Shown: positions 36,258 through 45,639 of the stretch, piece after piece
Position numbering within the stretch: position 1 is the stretch's first letter
Layout: each line of letters starts with the position of its first letter
Source: Pseudomonas cedrina subsp. cedrina
GTDB taxonomy: Bacteria > Pseudomonadota > Gammaproteobacteria > Pseudomonadales > Pseudomonadaceae
Reading direction: 5' to 3'
NCBI RefSeq assembly: GCF_001983175.1
Contig: NZ_MNPW01000014.1
Span: 124,001 to 188,000 of the forward strand
DNA length: 64,000 nucleotides
Notes under the pieces: model-generated
Database searches by the model: none
The model's input: the letters and a program-made list of their open reading frames with translations, nothing else
Told to the model about the DNA's origin: nothing
Made by a program: the position numbers and the translations under genes

Positions 36258-37370
36258 ATGAACCGAACCACCGCATTTTTCTTCGATGAACTGTGCCTGT
36301 GGCATAGCGCCAGTTCCCATGTCCTGGTGTTGCCGGTCGGCGGCTGGGTACAACCGCCTGCGGGGGCCGGCCATGCCGAATCGCCTGAAACCAAGCGCCG
36401 TCTTAAAAACCTGATGGATGTGTCCGGGCTGAGCAGTCATTTGCAGCAGCACAGCGCGATCCCGGCCAGTGAAGAGGCGTTGCTGCGGGTTCACACTGCC
36501 GACTATCTGCAGCGTTTCAAACGCCTGAGTGATGCCGGAGGTGGTGAGTTGGCCCCATCCGCGCCTATCGGTCCCGGCAGCTACGAAATCGCCAAGCTCT
36601 CCGCCGGGCTGGCCATCGGCGCCGTGGACGCCGTGCTGAGCGGTCAGGTCAGCAACGCTTATTCCCTGTCGCGCCCACCTGGGCATCACTGCCTGGCCGA
36701 CAACGCCATGGGATTTTGCCTGTTGTCAAATATCGCCATCGCCATCGAGGCGGCCAAGGCGCGGCATGGGCTGGGCAAAGTCGCGGTGGTCGATTGGGAC
36801 GTTCACCACGGCAATGGCACCCAGTCCATATTCGAGGCTCGGGGCGATGTGTTGACCCTCTCCCTGCATCAGGAAGGGTGTTTTCCACCGGGTTACAGCG
36901 GCGCGCATGATCGTGGCCAAGGCGACGGGCTGGGCGCCAACATTAACATTCCCTTGCCGCCCGGCAGCGGTCACGAGGCGTATCTGCATGCCATGCAGCA
37001 GATCGTAATTCCCGCATTGGAGCGTTTCGAGCCCGAGTTGATCATTGTCGCCTGCGGCTATGACGCCAACGCCGTCGACCCGCTGGCGCGCATGCTGTTG
37101 CACAGTGACTCGTTCCGCATGATGACGCGGATGGTGCGTCAAACGGCGGAGCGTGTGTGCCAGGGCCGTTTGGTGTTGGTGCATGAGGGCGGATACAGCG
37201 AAGCCTATGTGCCGTTTTGCGGGTTGGCGGCATTGGAGGAATTGTCGGGTGTGAGAACGGCAGTAAACGATCCCATGCTGGAGCTTATTCAACTGCAGCA
37301 GCCCAGCGAGGCGCTCCTGAATTTTCAGCGGGCATGGATCGACTGGCTGGCGGAGGGCGTTGAGGCTTGA
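36258..37370 (+). CDS. Histone-deacetylase-like amidohydrolase (class II, acetylpolyamine amidohydrolase type)
   Basis: A 370-residue zinc amidohydrolase. The metal site is visible in VVDWDVHHGNGTQ near residue 177-189 (Asp and His ligands) with the second Asp in ACGYDANAVDP near 265-275; the double-His charge relay is in SRPPGHHCLADNAMGF near 137-152, and the glycine-rich loop with Tyr in HEGGYSEAY near 312. Bacterial members deacetylate acetylpolyamines or hydrolyse other small amides. ATG 36258 has GGAGAG upstream. It ends a cassette of LuxR regulator, outer-membrane protein and MFS carrier, arguing for catabolism of an imported amide. Confidence 0.88.
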   Translation: MNRTTAFFFDELCLWHSASSHVLVLPVGGWVQPPAGAGHAESPETKRRLKNLMDVSGLSSHLQQHSAIPASEEALLRVHTADYLQRFKRLSDAGGGELAPSAPIGPGSYEIAKLSAGLAIGAVDAVLSGQVSNAYSLSRPPGHHCLADNAMGFCLLSNIAIAIEAAKARHGLGKVAVVDWDVHHGNGTQSIFEARGDVLTLSLHQEGCFPPGYSGAHDRGQGDGLGANINIPLPPGSGHEAYLHAMQQIVIPALERFEPELIIVACGYDANAVDPLARMLLHSDSFRMMTRMVRQTAERVCQGRLVLVHEGGYSEAYVPFCGLAALEELSGVRTAVNDPMLELIQLQQPSEALLNFQRAWIDWLAEGVEA

Positions 37371-37838
37371 ACCATCGGGGTTTCTCAGCCCTTCTTTGCG
37401 TTTCGCCAAGGCTTGACCCATTTCGCAAAACGCCGCATATCCTTGAGCCAGTTCTCCAGTTGGTGCGCGGTTTCGGGTTTTGCCGTGAGCGTCACCAGCA
37501 AGCCAACGTTGCGTGGAGAGGAGCGCAGGGTCACTGGGGCCGATGCGCGTTGCGGTGCAGAAGGAAAAGATGAACTATTCGCATATCAGCGCTTCTCGGA
37601 AAAAATATGCGCGGACACCCCGTCGCCGTACATCCAGGAAAACCCGCAACGCGCGCACCAAGTCAACGCATAACGACAGTATTGCGCTGCCTTCAGCCGC
37701 CCCTTAACAGGGCTCGCGCACCATGTAAGTGCTGTGATTATTGGGCACACCTGCACTCTCTTTTTATCACTTGTTGCCCTCGGCGCTGCTGCCCACCATG
37801 GCCTGAATTCCAGCCATTTCTTCGCCAGGACAGCCCTC
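37371..37838. other. Intergenic stretch, possible gene remnant
   Basis: No intact gene is supported. On the minus strand around 37415-37545 a short frame contains NVGLLVTLTAKPETAHQLEN, similar in style to the start of an antibiotic-biosynthesis-monooxygenase-type protein, but it lacks a start and a continuation. The last 100 bases before 37839 should hold the promoter of the MFS gene. Confidence 0.3.
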
Positions 37839-39071
37839 ATGAAGGTCACCAGATTCCTGCATAACCCCCTATTCGTATTCATTCTTTTGTACCTGGGTTA
37901 CATGATTTCCTACGTCGACCGAGCGGCCATTTCCTTGGCTCTGGCCCATATCGGCAAAGACTTCAACGTCGGACCCGCGCAATTGGGGGTGGTACTCAGC
38001 GCCTTCTACCTGGGCTACGCCGCCATGCAGATTCCCGGTGGCTGGCTGGCCGACAAGTTCGGCAGCAAACGCGTGGTGGTGGTTTCCATCGCACTGTGGT
38101 CGCTGTTCACTGTGCTCACCGGGCTGGCCTGGTCGCTGAGCGCGCTGCTGGTGATCCGCTTCCTGTTCGGCCTGGGCGAAGGCGGTTATCCGTCGTCGGC
38201 GATGAAGGGCGTGGCTGAGATCTACCCCCGCGAACAACGGCCGAAAATGGTCGGGCTGATGATCTCGTCCAACTACACCGGCAGCTTCGTCGCCCCGTTG
38301 ATCATCGCCCCGCTGATTCTCTGGCTCGGCTGGCGCGATGTGTTCCTCGTCATCGGCCTGGCAGGCATCGTCTTCGCCGTGTTCTACGCCCTTACCGTGC
38401 GCCGCAGTGTCGCTGTGATCGAGGACGCCGCCCTGCCCCGTGCGACTACCAAGGTCAGCGTCAAGGTGCTGCTGCGCATGCCGCTGATCTGGAAGATCGT
38501 GGTGGTGTGGTTCTGCCTGAGCCTGCTCAACAAGGGCCTGGACGCCTGGATGCCGATGTACCTGCTGACCGTACGCGGCCTGGACATCAAGACCGTCGGC
38601 ATGCTGGTGCCACTGCCGTTCATTTCGGCCAGTATCGCCACCGCCATGGGCGGCTGGCTGATGACACGCTACTTCGACGGCAAGGAAAAATTCCTGATGA
38701 TGGGCAGCTGCGTGCTCACCGGGGTGTTCGTGTACGGCATGTATCAGGCGCAGACCACCACCCAGGTAATCGTGTTCCAGACCGTGGCCTACTTCTTCAA
38801 GTCATTCGTGTTCGCCACCGCCTTCGCCCTGCCCACCAAGATCCTCTCGCAACGGTTGGTGGGCACCGGCATCGGCATGGTCAACTTCGGCGGGCAATTA
38901 GCGGGCTTCGTCTCGCCCATGGTCATCGGCTTTCTGGTGGAATACACCGGCAGCTACAATTCGGCCTTCCTGTTCCTGCTCGGTGCTGTAGTGGTAGCGG
39001 CGCTGGTCAGCACCAGCATCAGCGCGCAAAAGATCCGCGAAGTGCAGCTAGCCAACGCCCACGAGGCCTGA
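37839..39071 (+). CDS. MFS transporter, ACS-like, of the amidase/D-serine dehydratase cluster
   Basis: A 410-residue inner-membrane carrier. ATG 37839 (MKVTRFLHNP) has AGGA eight bases upstream; a longer in-frame version adds 35 unlikely residues. It shows the family opening YMISYVDRAAISLALAHIG and the MFS loop GGWLADKFGSKRV near 58-70, then FLFGLGEGGYPSSAMKG. It is followed by a LysR gene, an amidase and D-serine dehydratase on the same strand and may bring in the amide or amino acid used by them. Confidence 0.87.
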   Translation: MKVTRFLHNPLFVFILLYLGYMISYVDRAAISLALAHIGKDFNVGPAQLGVVLSAFYLGYAAMQIPGGWLADKFGSKRVVVVSIALWSLFTVLTGLAWSLSALLVIRFLFGLGEGGYPSSAMKGVAEIYPREQRPKMVGLMISSNYTGSFVAPLIIAPLILWLGWRDVFLVIGLAGIVFAVFYALTVRRSVAVIEDAALPRATTKVSVKVLLRMPLIWKIVVVWFCLSLLNKGLDAWMPMYLLTVRGLDIKTVGMLVPLPFISASIATAMGGWLMTRYFDGKEKFLMMGSCVLTGVFVYGMYQAQTTTQVIVFQTVAYFFKSFVFATAFALPTKILSQRLVGTGIGMVNFGGQLAGFVSPMVIGFLVEYTGSYNSAFLFLLGAVVVAALVSTSISAQKIREVQLANAHEA

Positions 39072-39155
39072 ACCATGGCCTTGCCGCTGAAAGCCGCGTT
39101 GGGTGGGGAGCCTGGGCTAAAATTCCGCCTCCCTACTCCGGAGAACCAGTTCCCC

Positions 39156-40067
39156 ATGAGCGCCCGAATTCTCAGCGAAACTGCCGTGCGTTATTTTCTG
39201 CAAGTGGTCAACAGCGGCTCCATCAGCGAAGCGGCCCTGCGCCTGCACGTGGTGCCGTCGGCCATCAGCCGGCAGATCAGCCGCCTGGAAAGTGAACTGG
39301 AAGCGCCATTATTCGAGCGCCAGTCGCGGGGCGTGAGCCTGACCAGCGCCGGCGAGCTGCTGGCCGGCTATGCGCGCCGTACCCTGTTGGACGCCGAATT
39401 GGTGAGCAATGAGATCAAGGCGCTGCGCCAGCAAGCGGAATCCATGATCAAGATAGCCTGTACCGAAGGCTTCGCGCCGCACTTCCTGCCCGATGCCATC
39501 GCGCAGTTTCGCCTGGCCGGGCAGCAGAGCAGCTACCAGATCAAGGTGGCTTCGGCCCAGGAAGTGACGCGCCTGGTGCGCGAAGGCCAAGTCGACATCG
39601 GCCTGTGCTTCAGCCTCGGCGCGGCCAAAGGTATTCACGTCGCGTACCGCCAGCCGGCGCCGGTACTGGCGCTGGTCGCGCCCAGCCATCCGCTGGCGGC
39701 TCAGACGGGCGTGACGCTCAAAGACATCGTCAGCTACCCCCTGGCGCTGCCCGGCCCCAACACCACGCTGCGCCAGTTGCTGGACATCTACTGCAGCCGC
39801 GAAGGCCTGATCTATAAAAGCATCATGGACACCGACAGCCTGGAAACCCTGGTGAAGTTCGCCATGTCCGGCAGCGCGGTGACCTTCACCGGCGAGCTGT
39901 TCGTGCGCCACCGCCTCAAGAGCCAGCAGCTCAAGGCCCTGGACGTACCGGAAATGGCTGACGGCGCGCGCTTCATCGAAATCCAGACCCTGGCGCGACG
40001 GCAACTGTCGGCGCCCATGGAAAGCTTTATCGAGCACATCAAGCACGTGCTCCAGTGCGCGGCCTGA
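39156..40067 (+). CDS. LysR-family regulator of the amidase/dsdA cluster
   Basis: A 303-residue LysR protein with helix-turn-helix SISEAALRLHVVPSAISRQI at residues about 18-37 and a standard effector domain. The start at ATG 39156 (MSARILSETAV) suits the family; the in-frame upstream extension is not LysR-like. It lies between the MFS transporter and the amidase on the same strand, so it may be co-transcribed. It is not obviously DsdC. Confidence 0.88.
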   Translation: MSARILSETAVRYFLQVVNSGSISEAALRLHVVPSAISRQISRLESELEAPLFERQSRGVSLTSAGELLAGYARRTLLDAELVSNEIKALRQQAESMIKIACTEGFAPHFLPDAIAQFRLAGQQSSYQIKVASAQEVTRLVREGQVDIGLCFSLGAAKGIHVAYRQPAPVLALVAPSHPLAAQTGVTLKDIVSYPLALPGPNTTLRQLLDIYCSREGLIYKSIMDTDSLETLVKFAMSGSAVTFTGELFVRHRLKSQQLKALDVPEMADGARFIEIQTLARRQLSAPMESFIEHIKHVLQCAA

Positions 40068-40164
40068 GCTTTCTGCAAACAGCATGGCAGCCTTCGAATT
40101 AAGTTGGTTGTGGCTGCCTGGCGGTGTTTTTATTCTCTTGTTTTATTTGCGCAGGATCGATCCC

Positions 40165-41691
40165 ATGCACAACCCGAACGAATTGGCCGACAAAGGCGCG
40201 GTGGAACTCAAGGCCCTGATCGATTCGCGTCAGGTGTCGCCGGTCGAAGTGCTTGAGGCCTGCATCGCCCGTATCGAAGAATACAATCCGAAGATCAACG
40301 CCTTCTGCGCCACCTCCTTCGAGCGCGCCCGCAAAGAAGCCCGCGCCACCGAACAGGCGATCAACCGCTGCGAACCACGCGGCCTGCTTAGCGGCCTGCC
40401 GATCGGCATCAAGGATCTGGAAGAAACCGAAGGTCTGTTGACCACCTACGGCTCGCCGCTGTTTCGCGCCAACTTGCCAACCCAAGACAACCAGTTGGTA
40501 CGCCGCCTGCGCGCCGCAGGGGCCATAGTGGTGGGCAAGACCAACGTGCCGGAAATGGGCGCTGGCGCCAACACCCGCAACCCGGTGTGGGGCGCCACGG
40601 GCAACCCGTTCAACCCGCGCTTGAACGCCGGAGGCTCGTCCGGTGGCGCCGCCGCCGCGCTGGCTGCCAATATGGTGCCGCTGTGCAGCGGCTCCGACAC
40701 GGGTGGCTCCCTGCGCATCCCCGCAGCCAAGTGCGGCATCGTGGGCCTGCGCACTTCCCCCGGCCTGGTGCCGAGCGAACGCAAGCTGCTGGGCTGGACG
40801 CCGATTTCCGTGGTCGGCCCCATGGGCCGCGACGTCGCCGACACCTGGCTGCAACTGGCGGCCACCGCCGGCATCGCCCCGAACGACCCGCTCAGCTATG
40901 ACTTCAGCATGCCAGCGGCCATGGAGGGCACGGTCGACCTTTCACGCCTGCGCGTGGGCTACACCGAAGACTTCGGCGTGTGCGACGTCGACGACGACAT
41001 CCGCCGCGTGTTCCGCGCCAAGGTCGCCAGCCTCAAGGGCCTGTTCGCCAGTTGCGAAGAAATCGAAGTGGACATGCAGCACGCCCACCGCTGCTTCGAC
41101 GTGGTCCGCGCCGAAGCCTTCGTCGGCAGCCTGCAGGCCGCTTATGAGAAAGACCCGGGCTCCCTCGGCCCTAACCCGCGCGCCAACTACGAGATGGGTG
41201 CACGCATGTCGCTCAAGGACTGCGTATGGGCCAACGCCGAGCAAACGCGCATATTTCGCCGCTTCCAGCAGCTGTTCAGCCAGTACGACCTGATTCTCTC
41301 GCCCACTACGCCGGTATCGGCCTTCCCTTGGGAGCAGCCGTACCTGGAAAGCGTGAACGGCGTGGCGCTGGAAAACTACTACCGCTGGCTGGCGCTGACT
41401 TACGTGGTCACCCTGGCCACCAACCCGGCGCTGTCGATGCCCATGGGCGTCGACCACCTCGACATGCCCTTCGGCATGCAGGTGATCGGTAAATTCCGCG
41501 GTGACCTGGAGCTGCTGATGGCCGCCCGCGCCCTCGAAGCCCATTGCGAAACGACCCAGGATTTGCGCCGCCCGCGCCCGAACATGGCCGCCCTGGCCCT
41601 CAGCGAAGTGGACCTGTGGACGCCCGTCACCCACCCGCCGCTGGCCCCGGACCAGTACGCCACCGCGACCGATGGGCGCCCGGCCGTTTGA
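40165..41691 (+). CDS. Amidase-signature hydrolase
   Basis: Hydrolyses a carboxylic amide to acid and ammonia. 508 residues with the Ser-cisSer-Lys triad of the amidase-signature family: Lys in PIGIKDLEE near 80, the cis-Ser region in GGSSGGAAAALAA near 155-167, and the nucleophile Ser in GSDTGGSLRIPAA near 175-187. ATG 40165 is chosen for AGGA eight bases upstream; the 27-residue upstream extension looks like a spurious hydrophobic start. The 3' end approaches or overlaps dsdA. Next to a D-serine dehydratase, a D-amino-acid amide or related compound is a reasonable guess. Confidence 0.9.
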   Translation: MHNPNELADKGAVELKALIDSRQVSPVEVLEACIARIEEYNPKINAFCATSFERARKEARATEQAINRCEPRGLLSGLPIGIKDLEETEGLLTTYGSPLFRANLPTQDNQLVRRLRAAGAIVVGKTNVPEMGAGANTRNPVWGATGNPFNPRLNAGGSSGGAAAALAANMVPLCSGSDTGGSLRIPAAKCGIVGLRTSPGLVPSERKLLGWTPISVVGPMGRDVADTWLQLAATAGIAPNDPLSYDFSMPAAMEGTVDLSRLRVGYTEDFGVCDVDDDIRRVFRAKVASLKGLFASCEEIEVDMQHAHRCFDVVRAEAFVGSLQAAYEKDPGSLGPNPRANYEMGARMSLKDCVWANAEQTRIFRRFQQLFSQYDLILSPTTPVSAFPWEQPYLESVNGVALENYYRWLALTYVVTLATNPALSMPMGVDHLDMPFGMQVIGKFRGDLELLMAARALEAHCETTQDLRRPRPNMAALALSEVDLWTPVTHPPLAPDQYATATDGRPAV

Positions 41692-41740
41692 CCCCGTTAA
41701 TCAAGTGGCGCCACAGCGCGCCGCCGTTGGAGCCCCTGCT

Positions 41741-43081
41741 GTGATCACATCCGTATATGGCAAAAGCCTCGCCGACTGGACCACCGAATTTCCTCTGTTG
41801 AAACCCATACTGGCCGGCGAAGAAGTCAGCTGGTTCAACCCGCAGATCGCGCCCCTGGCCGATGCGTTGAACGATATTGCCCTGACCGCCACCGATGTGC
41901 GGCATGCCAGCGAGCGCCTCCAGCGCTTTGCGCCATTCCTGGCCCAAGCCTTCCCGGAAGTTGCTGCAAGCCAGGGCATCATCGAATCGGAACTGGTTGG
42001 CGTACCGGCTTTCGCCCGCGCCCTTTGCGAGCGTTACGGCGTCGAAGGGCCTATCCGGCTGCTGCTGAAGAAGGACAGCCACCTGCCCATCTCCGGCTCG
42101 GTGAAAGCCCGCGGCGGTATCTACGAAGTGCTGTTCCACGCCGAGCAACTCGCCATTCGCCATGGCCTGCTGAGCGAAGCGGACGACTATCGGCGCCTGG
42201 CCGAAGCGCCATGCCAGGCGCTGTTTCGCGCTCATAAGATCGCGGTCGGCAGCACCGGCAACCTCGGTCTGTCGATCGGCATCGCCGGCGCCCGGCTGGG
42301 CTTCGCCACGACCGTGCACATGTCGGCCGATGCCCGGCAATGGAAGAAAGACAAGCTGCGCGCCCATGGCGTGACCGTGGTCGAGTACGCCGGCGACTAC
42401 GGCCAGGCCGTCGAACAAGGCCGCGAGCAGGCGCAGGCGGACCCTACCTGCCACTTCATCGACGACGAGAACTCGCAGATCCTGTTCCTCGGTTACGCAG
42501 TCGCCGGCGAGCGGCTGAGGGCGCAGTTCGCCGAGCAGCAGATCCTGGTCGACGCCCATCATCCGTTGTTCGTGTATCTGCCCTGCGGCGTCGGCGGTGG
42601 TCCAGGCGGCATCGCTTTCGGCCTGAAACTGGCGTTTGGTGATCACGTGCACTGCATCTTCGCCGAGCCGACCGAGTCGCCGTGCATGCTGATGGGGGTG
42701 TACACCGGGCTGCACGATGGCTTGGCGGTGCAGGACTTCGGGATTTCCAACCATACGGCGGCGGATGGCTTGGCGGTTGGGCGACCTTCGGGATTCGTGG
42801 GGCGGTCGATGCAGCGGATGCTGGATGGGTTCTATACGGTGACCGATGCCGAGTTGTTCAGTTTGCTGCAATTGCTCGATCGCACCGAGCAACTGCGTCT
42901 GGAGCCCTCGGCGCTGGCCGGAGCTCCAGGTTTCGCGCGGGTGCTGCACGAGCGCCAAGGGTATGGGCGTCGTTTGGGGTTGCCGGACGGTATACCCGCA
43001 GGCGCGACCCATTTGATCTGGGCCACAGGAGGCGGGATGGTCCCTGCGGCCGAGATGGCGGCGTACTTGAACAGACGCTAA
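41741..43081 (+). CDS. dsdA: D-serine dehydratase (D-serine ammonia-lyase)
   Basis: A PLP enzyme turning D-serine into pyruvate and ammonia. It is co-linear with E. coli DsdA as I know it: the PLP lysine in LPISGSVKARGGIYE, the phosphate-binding loop VGSTGNLGLSIG, FIDDENSQILFLGYAVAGER, and the C-terminal ATGGGMVPAAEM. I prefer GTG 41741 (446 residues, GGAG eight bases upstream, matching the DsdA N-terminus) over ATG 41672, which would add 23 unmatched residues and overlap the amidase by 20 bases. The four last bases overlap a converging VOC relic. Confidence 0.93.
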   Translation: MITSVYGKSLADWTTEFPLLKPILAGEEVSWFNPQIAPLADALNDIALTATDVRHASERLQRFAPFLAQAFPEVAASQGIIESELVGVPAFARALCERYGVEGPIRLLLKKDSHLPISGSVKARGGIYEVLFHAEQLAIRHGLLSEADDYRRLAEAPCQALFRAHKIAVGSTGNLGLSIGIAGARLGFATTVHMSADARQWKKDKLRAHGVTVVEYAGDYGQAVEQGREQAQADPTCHFIDDENSQILFLGYAVAGERLRAQFAEQQILVDAHHPLFVYLPCGVGGGPGGIAFGLKLAFGDHVHCIFAEPTESPCMLMGVYTGLHDGLAVQDFGISNHTAADGLAVGRPSGFVGRSMQRMLDGFYTVTDAELFSLLQLLDRTEQLRLEPSALAGAPGFARVLHERQGYGRRLGLPDGIPAGATHLIWATGGGMVPAAEMAAYLNRR

Positions 43082-43182
43082 GCGCAACAGTGCTTCATAC
43101 CGTTGTTAACGGTTAACACCGCATCGTAAAAGTCAATCATGGTAGCAAGGTCACGGGCACCAATCTGAATGTGACTGAACAT
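43078..43182 (-). pseudogene. N-terminal stub of a VOC (glyoxalase-family) protein
   Basis: A 34-codon frame from an ATG with GGAG five bases upstream. The first 23 residues, MFSHIQIGARDLATMIDFYD plus AVL, are the first strand and helix of a glyoxalase/bleomycin-resistance (VOC) domain, including the usual metal-ligand His. The frame then runs into unrelated sequence and stops inside the end of dsdA. It is a truncated remnant, not a functional gene. Confidence 0.7.
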
Positions 43183-43254
43183 GGACTCTCCGAGAATATG
43201 TTTTAGTTATATGTGTTAAAGCGCCATGCGCTTATGCATAGCAAACCGGTAATA

Positions 43255-44253
43255 TCATTTACCCGCCGTGACCTTGCCCCGGAATACCCAGAAGCCCCAT
43301 GTGTTGTAAACAAGCGTCACAGGTACTAGTACCGCAAAGCCTGCGAGCATGAAGGCCTGGCTTGAAGCCGGGGAAGACGCCTGGCCGATCGTCAATGAAG
43401 GGGGAAGGATCAAAGGATACAGGGCAATGATTGCGGCAACGAACGCCACGCCGAACCATCCCAGCACCGCAAATAAGGGCAGAAACTCGAGGCGGCTGGA
43501 GAACGCCCAATAAAAGCCTGCCACTAATACACCGTGGAGCACCAAAAGCGGCAGGCTCAGGCTGGAGCCCAGAAGATGATCTCGATAGGTCGGGTTGGAC
43601 AGGCTGGTCCATAGCAGGATCGCTGTCATCCCGAGCAGGGTCAGCCAGCCGAGTGTCCGGGCCTGGCCTTTCGCCGCGGTTTGCAATCGCCCTTCGGTGC
43701 GCCATACCAGCCAGCAGCTACCCAGCAACGCATAACCGATGATCAGCACCATGCCGCAGGTCAGCGGAAAGGCGCCGAGCCACTCCCAGCCGTGGCCACT
43801 GAACCTGCCCTCCTCGTGCTCGACCCTCTGCACGAAGCACCCCATGATGAGTCCCTGGCACAGCGTCGCGATCAGCGAGCCGGCCACGAGGCTGATGTCG
43901 AGCCAACGCTTCATCTGCGCCGAAGCGTCAGCCCGGAACTCAAGCGCAACCGCCCTGGCGATCAGTGCCAGCAGCATCGTAATGACGGGTATATAGAGTG
44001 CGGAAAACAACACGCTGTACACCACCGGAAACAGCGCCAGCAACCCACCGCCACCCAGCACCAGCCAGGTTTCGTTGCCATCCCAGATGGGTAGGATGGA
44101 ATTGACCATTAACTTTTTCTCATCAGGATCGTCACGCGTCGCCAGGAGGATCCCGACCCCAAGATCGGTTCCATCCAGAATCACGTAGAGGATGATCGTA
44201 AAGGCGATTGCGGCAGCCGCCAGATCGGGTAACAGCGCTTCAGACATGAACAT
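43255..44253 (-). CDS. cydB: Cytochrome bd-type (CIO) ubiquinol oxidase, subunit II
   Basis: The second subunit of a bd-family quinol oxidase, an inner-membrane protein of about 330 residues with eight or nine helices. The CydB hallmarks are present: VILDGTDLGVGILLA near residues 24-38 and PIWDGNETWLVLGGGGLLA near 53-71. The first codons may be trimmed to MSEALLPDLA (44247) since the upstream ATG adds only two residues. It follows cydA by about 27 bases and closes the operon. Together the subunits reduce oxygen without pumping protons. Confidence 0.9.
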   Translation of the reverse strand: MFMSEALLPDLAAAAIAFTIILYVILDGTDLGVGILLATRDDPDEKKLMVNSILPIWDGNETWLVLGGGGLLALFPVVYSVLFSALYIPVITMLLALIARAVALEFRADASAQMKRWLDISLVAGSLIATLCQGLIMGCFVQRVEHEEGRFSGHGWEWLGAFPLTCGMVLIIGYALLGSCWLVWRTEGRLQTAAKGQARTLGWLTLLGMTAILLWTSLSNPTYRDHLLGSSLSLPLLVLHGVLVAGFYWAFSSRLEFLPLFAVLGWFGVAFVAAIIALYPLILPPSLTIGQASSPASSQAFMLAGFAVLVPVTLVYNTWGFWVFRGKVTAGK

Positions 44254-44279
44254 TACGATCCCTCACTCTGCACTGGCGC

Positions 44280-45626
44280 TTATTGGTTGGCGTCCGTCGT
44301 CTCTGCCGGCAGTTGCCTGACCGCTCGCACCAGGTATAAAAGACCCAACCCGAAAACCAGCCCATACATGACCATGATGGCGAGCGTGCTACCCGCAACG
44401 AATGAAAGGGGTTGCTGCGAATGGCTGTGGACGGTGCGCATTAACCCATAGACCGTGAAGGGCTGGCGGCCGACTTCGGTGACGATCCATCCGCACAGCA
44501 TCGCCACGAACCCGGCGGGTGCCATAAGGACTGAACAGCGCAGCAACCATCGACATTCAAAAAGTCCACCGCGCCAACGCAGCAAAAGACTGGCAATGCC
44601 CAGGGCCACAATCAGCAAGCCAATACCGACCATGATGCGAAACGCATAGAAGACCACGGCCACCGGCGGGATATCTTGCGCGGCGAACTCATCAAGACTT
44701 TGTATGGTGCCGGTCCAGTCATGGCGCAGGTACAGCGAGCCAAGATGAGGGATTGCCAGTTCGAAGTCATTTCTGCGCAGCGTCTGGTCGGGTATCGCAA
44801 ACAGCCTGAGTGGCTCTCCCTTCCCCGCTTCCGGACGCTGCCATGAACCCTCGATGGCGGCCAGCTTCTGCGGTTGATAATCCCGGGTATTTTCACCGTG
44901 CAGGTCCCCGGCCACGATCTGAAGGGGGCCGACCAGCGCCGCCATCCACAGGGCCATGGAAAACATCACCCGCGCGGATGCGTGACGGCTGTTGCGCACT
45001 AAATGCCAGGCGGCCGCACCGCCCACCAGCATGGCCGTGCCGAGGAAGGCTGCAAGGCTCATGTGAACCATGCGATAGGGAAACGAGGGGTTGAAGATGA
45101 TCTGAAGCCAGTCTTGCGCTACGAACCGGCCATCTTCGGCCATGCTGAAACCGGCCGGCGTGTGCATCCATGAATTGGCCGACAATATCCAGAATGCACT
45201 GAATAACGAGCCAACGGCCACGGCACAGGTCGACAGAAAATGCAGGCGCGGGCCGACTTTATTCATGCCGAACAGCATGACCCCGATGAAGCCGGCTTCC
45301 AGAAAAAACGCGACCATGACTTCATAGAACATCAGCGGCCCCAGAATAGCTCCCGCTCGATGGGCCAGTGCGCCCCAGTTAGTCCCGAACTGAAACTCCA
45401 TGACGAGCCCGGACGCAGTGCCCACGGCAACCGTCCAGGCAAAGATTTTCAGCCAGAACGTGTAAAGGTCCCTGTAAACCTGGCGTTTGCGCCACAACCA
45501 CAGGGCTTCCAGTACCATCAGATAATTGGCCAGGCCTATGGAAAACGCAGCGAGCACGATATGAAAGCTGATGGTGAACGCAAACTGATAGCGCGCCAGC
45601 ATCAACGCGGGATCCAACGGTTCCAT
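44280..45626 (-). CDS. cydA: Cytochrome bd-type (CIO) ubiquinol oxidase, subunit I
   Basis: The 448-residue haem-bearing subunit. The N-terminal RYQFAFTISFHIVLAAFSIG contains the conserved haem-ligand His, and TEVGRQPFTVYGLMRT near 380-395 is the CydA quinol-site end motif. The short Q-loop and PFTVYG sequence match the cyanide-insensitive oxidase (CIO/CioA) branch common in Pseudomonas, not the long-loop E. coli type. It is co-transcribed after a truncated formate dehydrogenase gene whose stop lies 13 bases before the cydA ATG. Confidence 0.92.
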   Translation of the reverse strand: MEPLDPALMLARYQFAFTISFHIVLAAFSIGLANYLMVLEALWLWRKRQVYRDLYTFWLKIFAWTVAVGTASGLVMEFQFGTNWGALAHRAGAILGPLMFYEVMVAFFLEAGFIGVMLFGMNKVGPRLHFLSTCAVAVGSLFSAFWILSANSWMHTPAGFSMAEDGRFVAQDWLQIIFNPSFPYRMVHMSLAAFLGTAMLVGGAAAWHLVRNSRHASARVMFSMALWMAALVGPLQIVAGDLHGENTRDYQPQKLAAIEGSWQRPEAGKGEPLRLFAIPDQTLRRNDFELAIPHLGSLYLRHDWTGTIQSLDEFAAQDIPPVAVVFYAFRIMVGIGLLIVALGIASLLLRWRGGLFECRWLLRCSVLMAPAGFVAMLCGWIVTEVGRQPFTVYGLMRTVHSHSQQPLSFVAGSTLAIMVMYGLVFGLGLLYLVRAVRQLPAETTDANQ

Positions 45627-45639
45627 GTGCAGGCTCCGA

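Noticed and set aside
37413..37673. A plus-strand gene before the MFS transporter
   Set aside because: No start signal and no recognisable domain; reported only as an intergenic stretch.
41672..41740. ATG 41672 as the dsdA start
   Set aside because: GTG 41741 fits the known DsdA N-terminus and has GGAG; the longer form overlaps the amidase by 20 bases.
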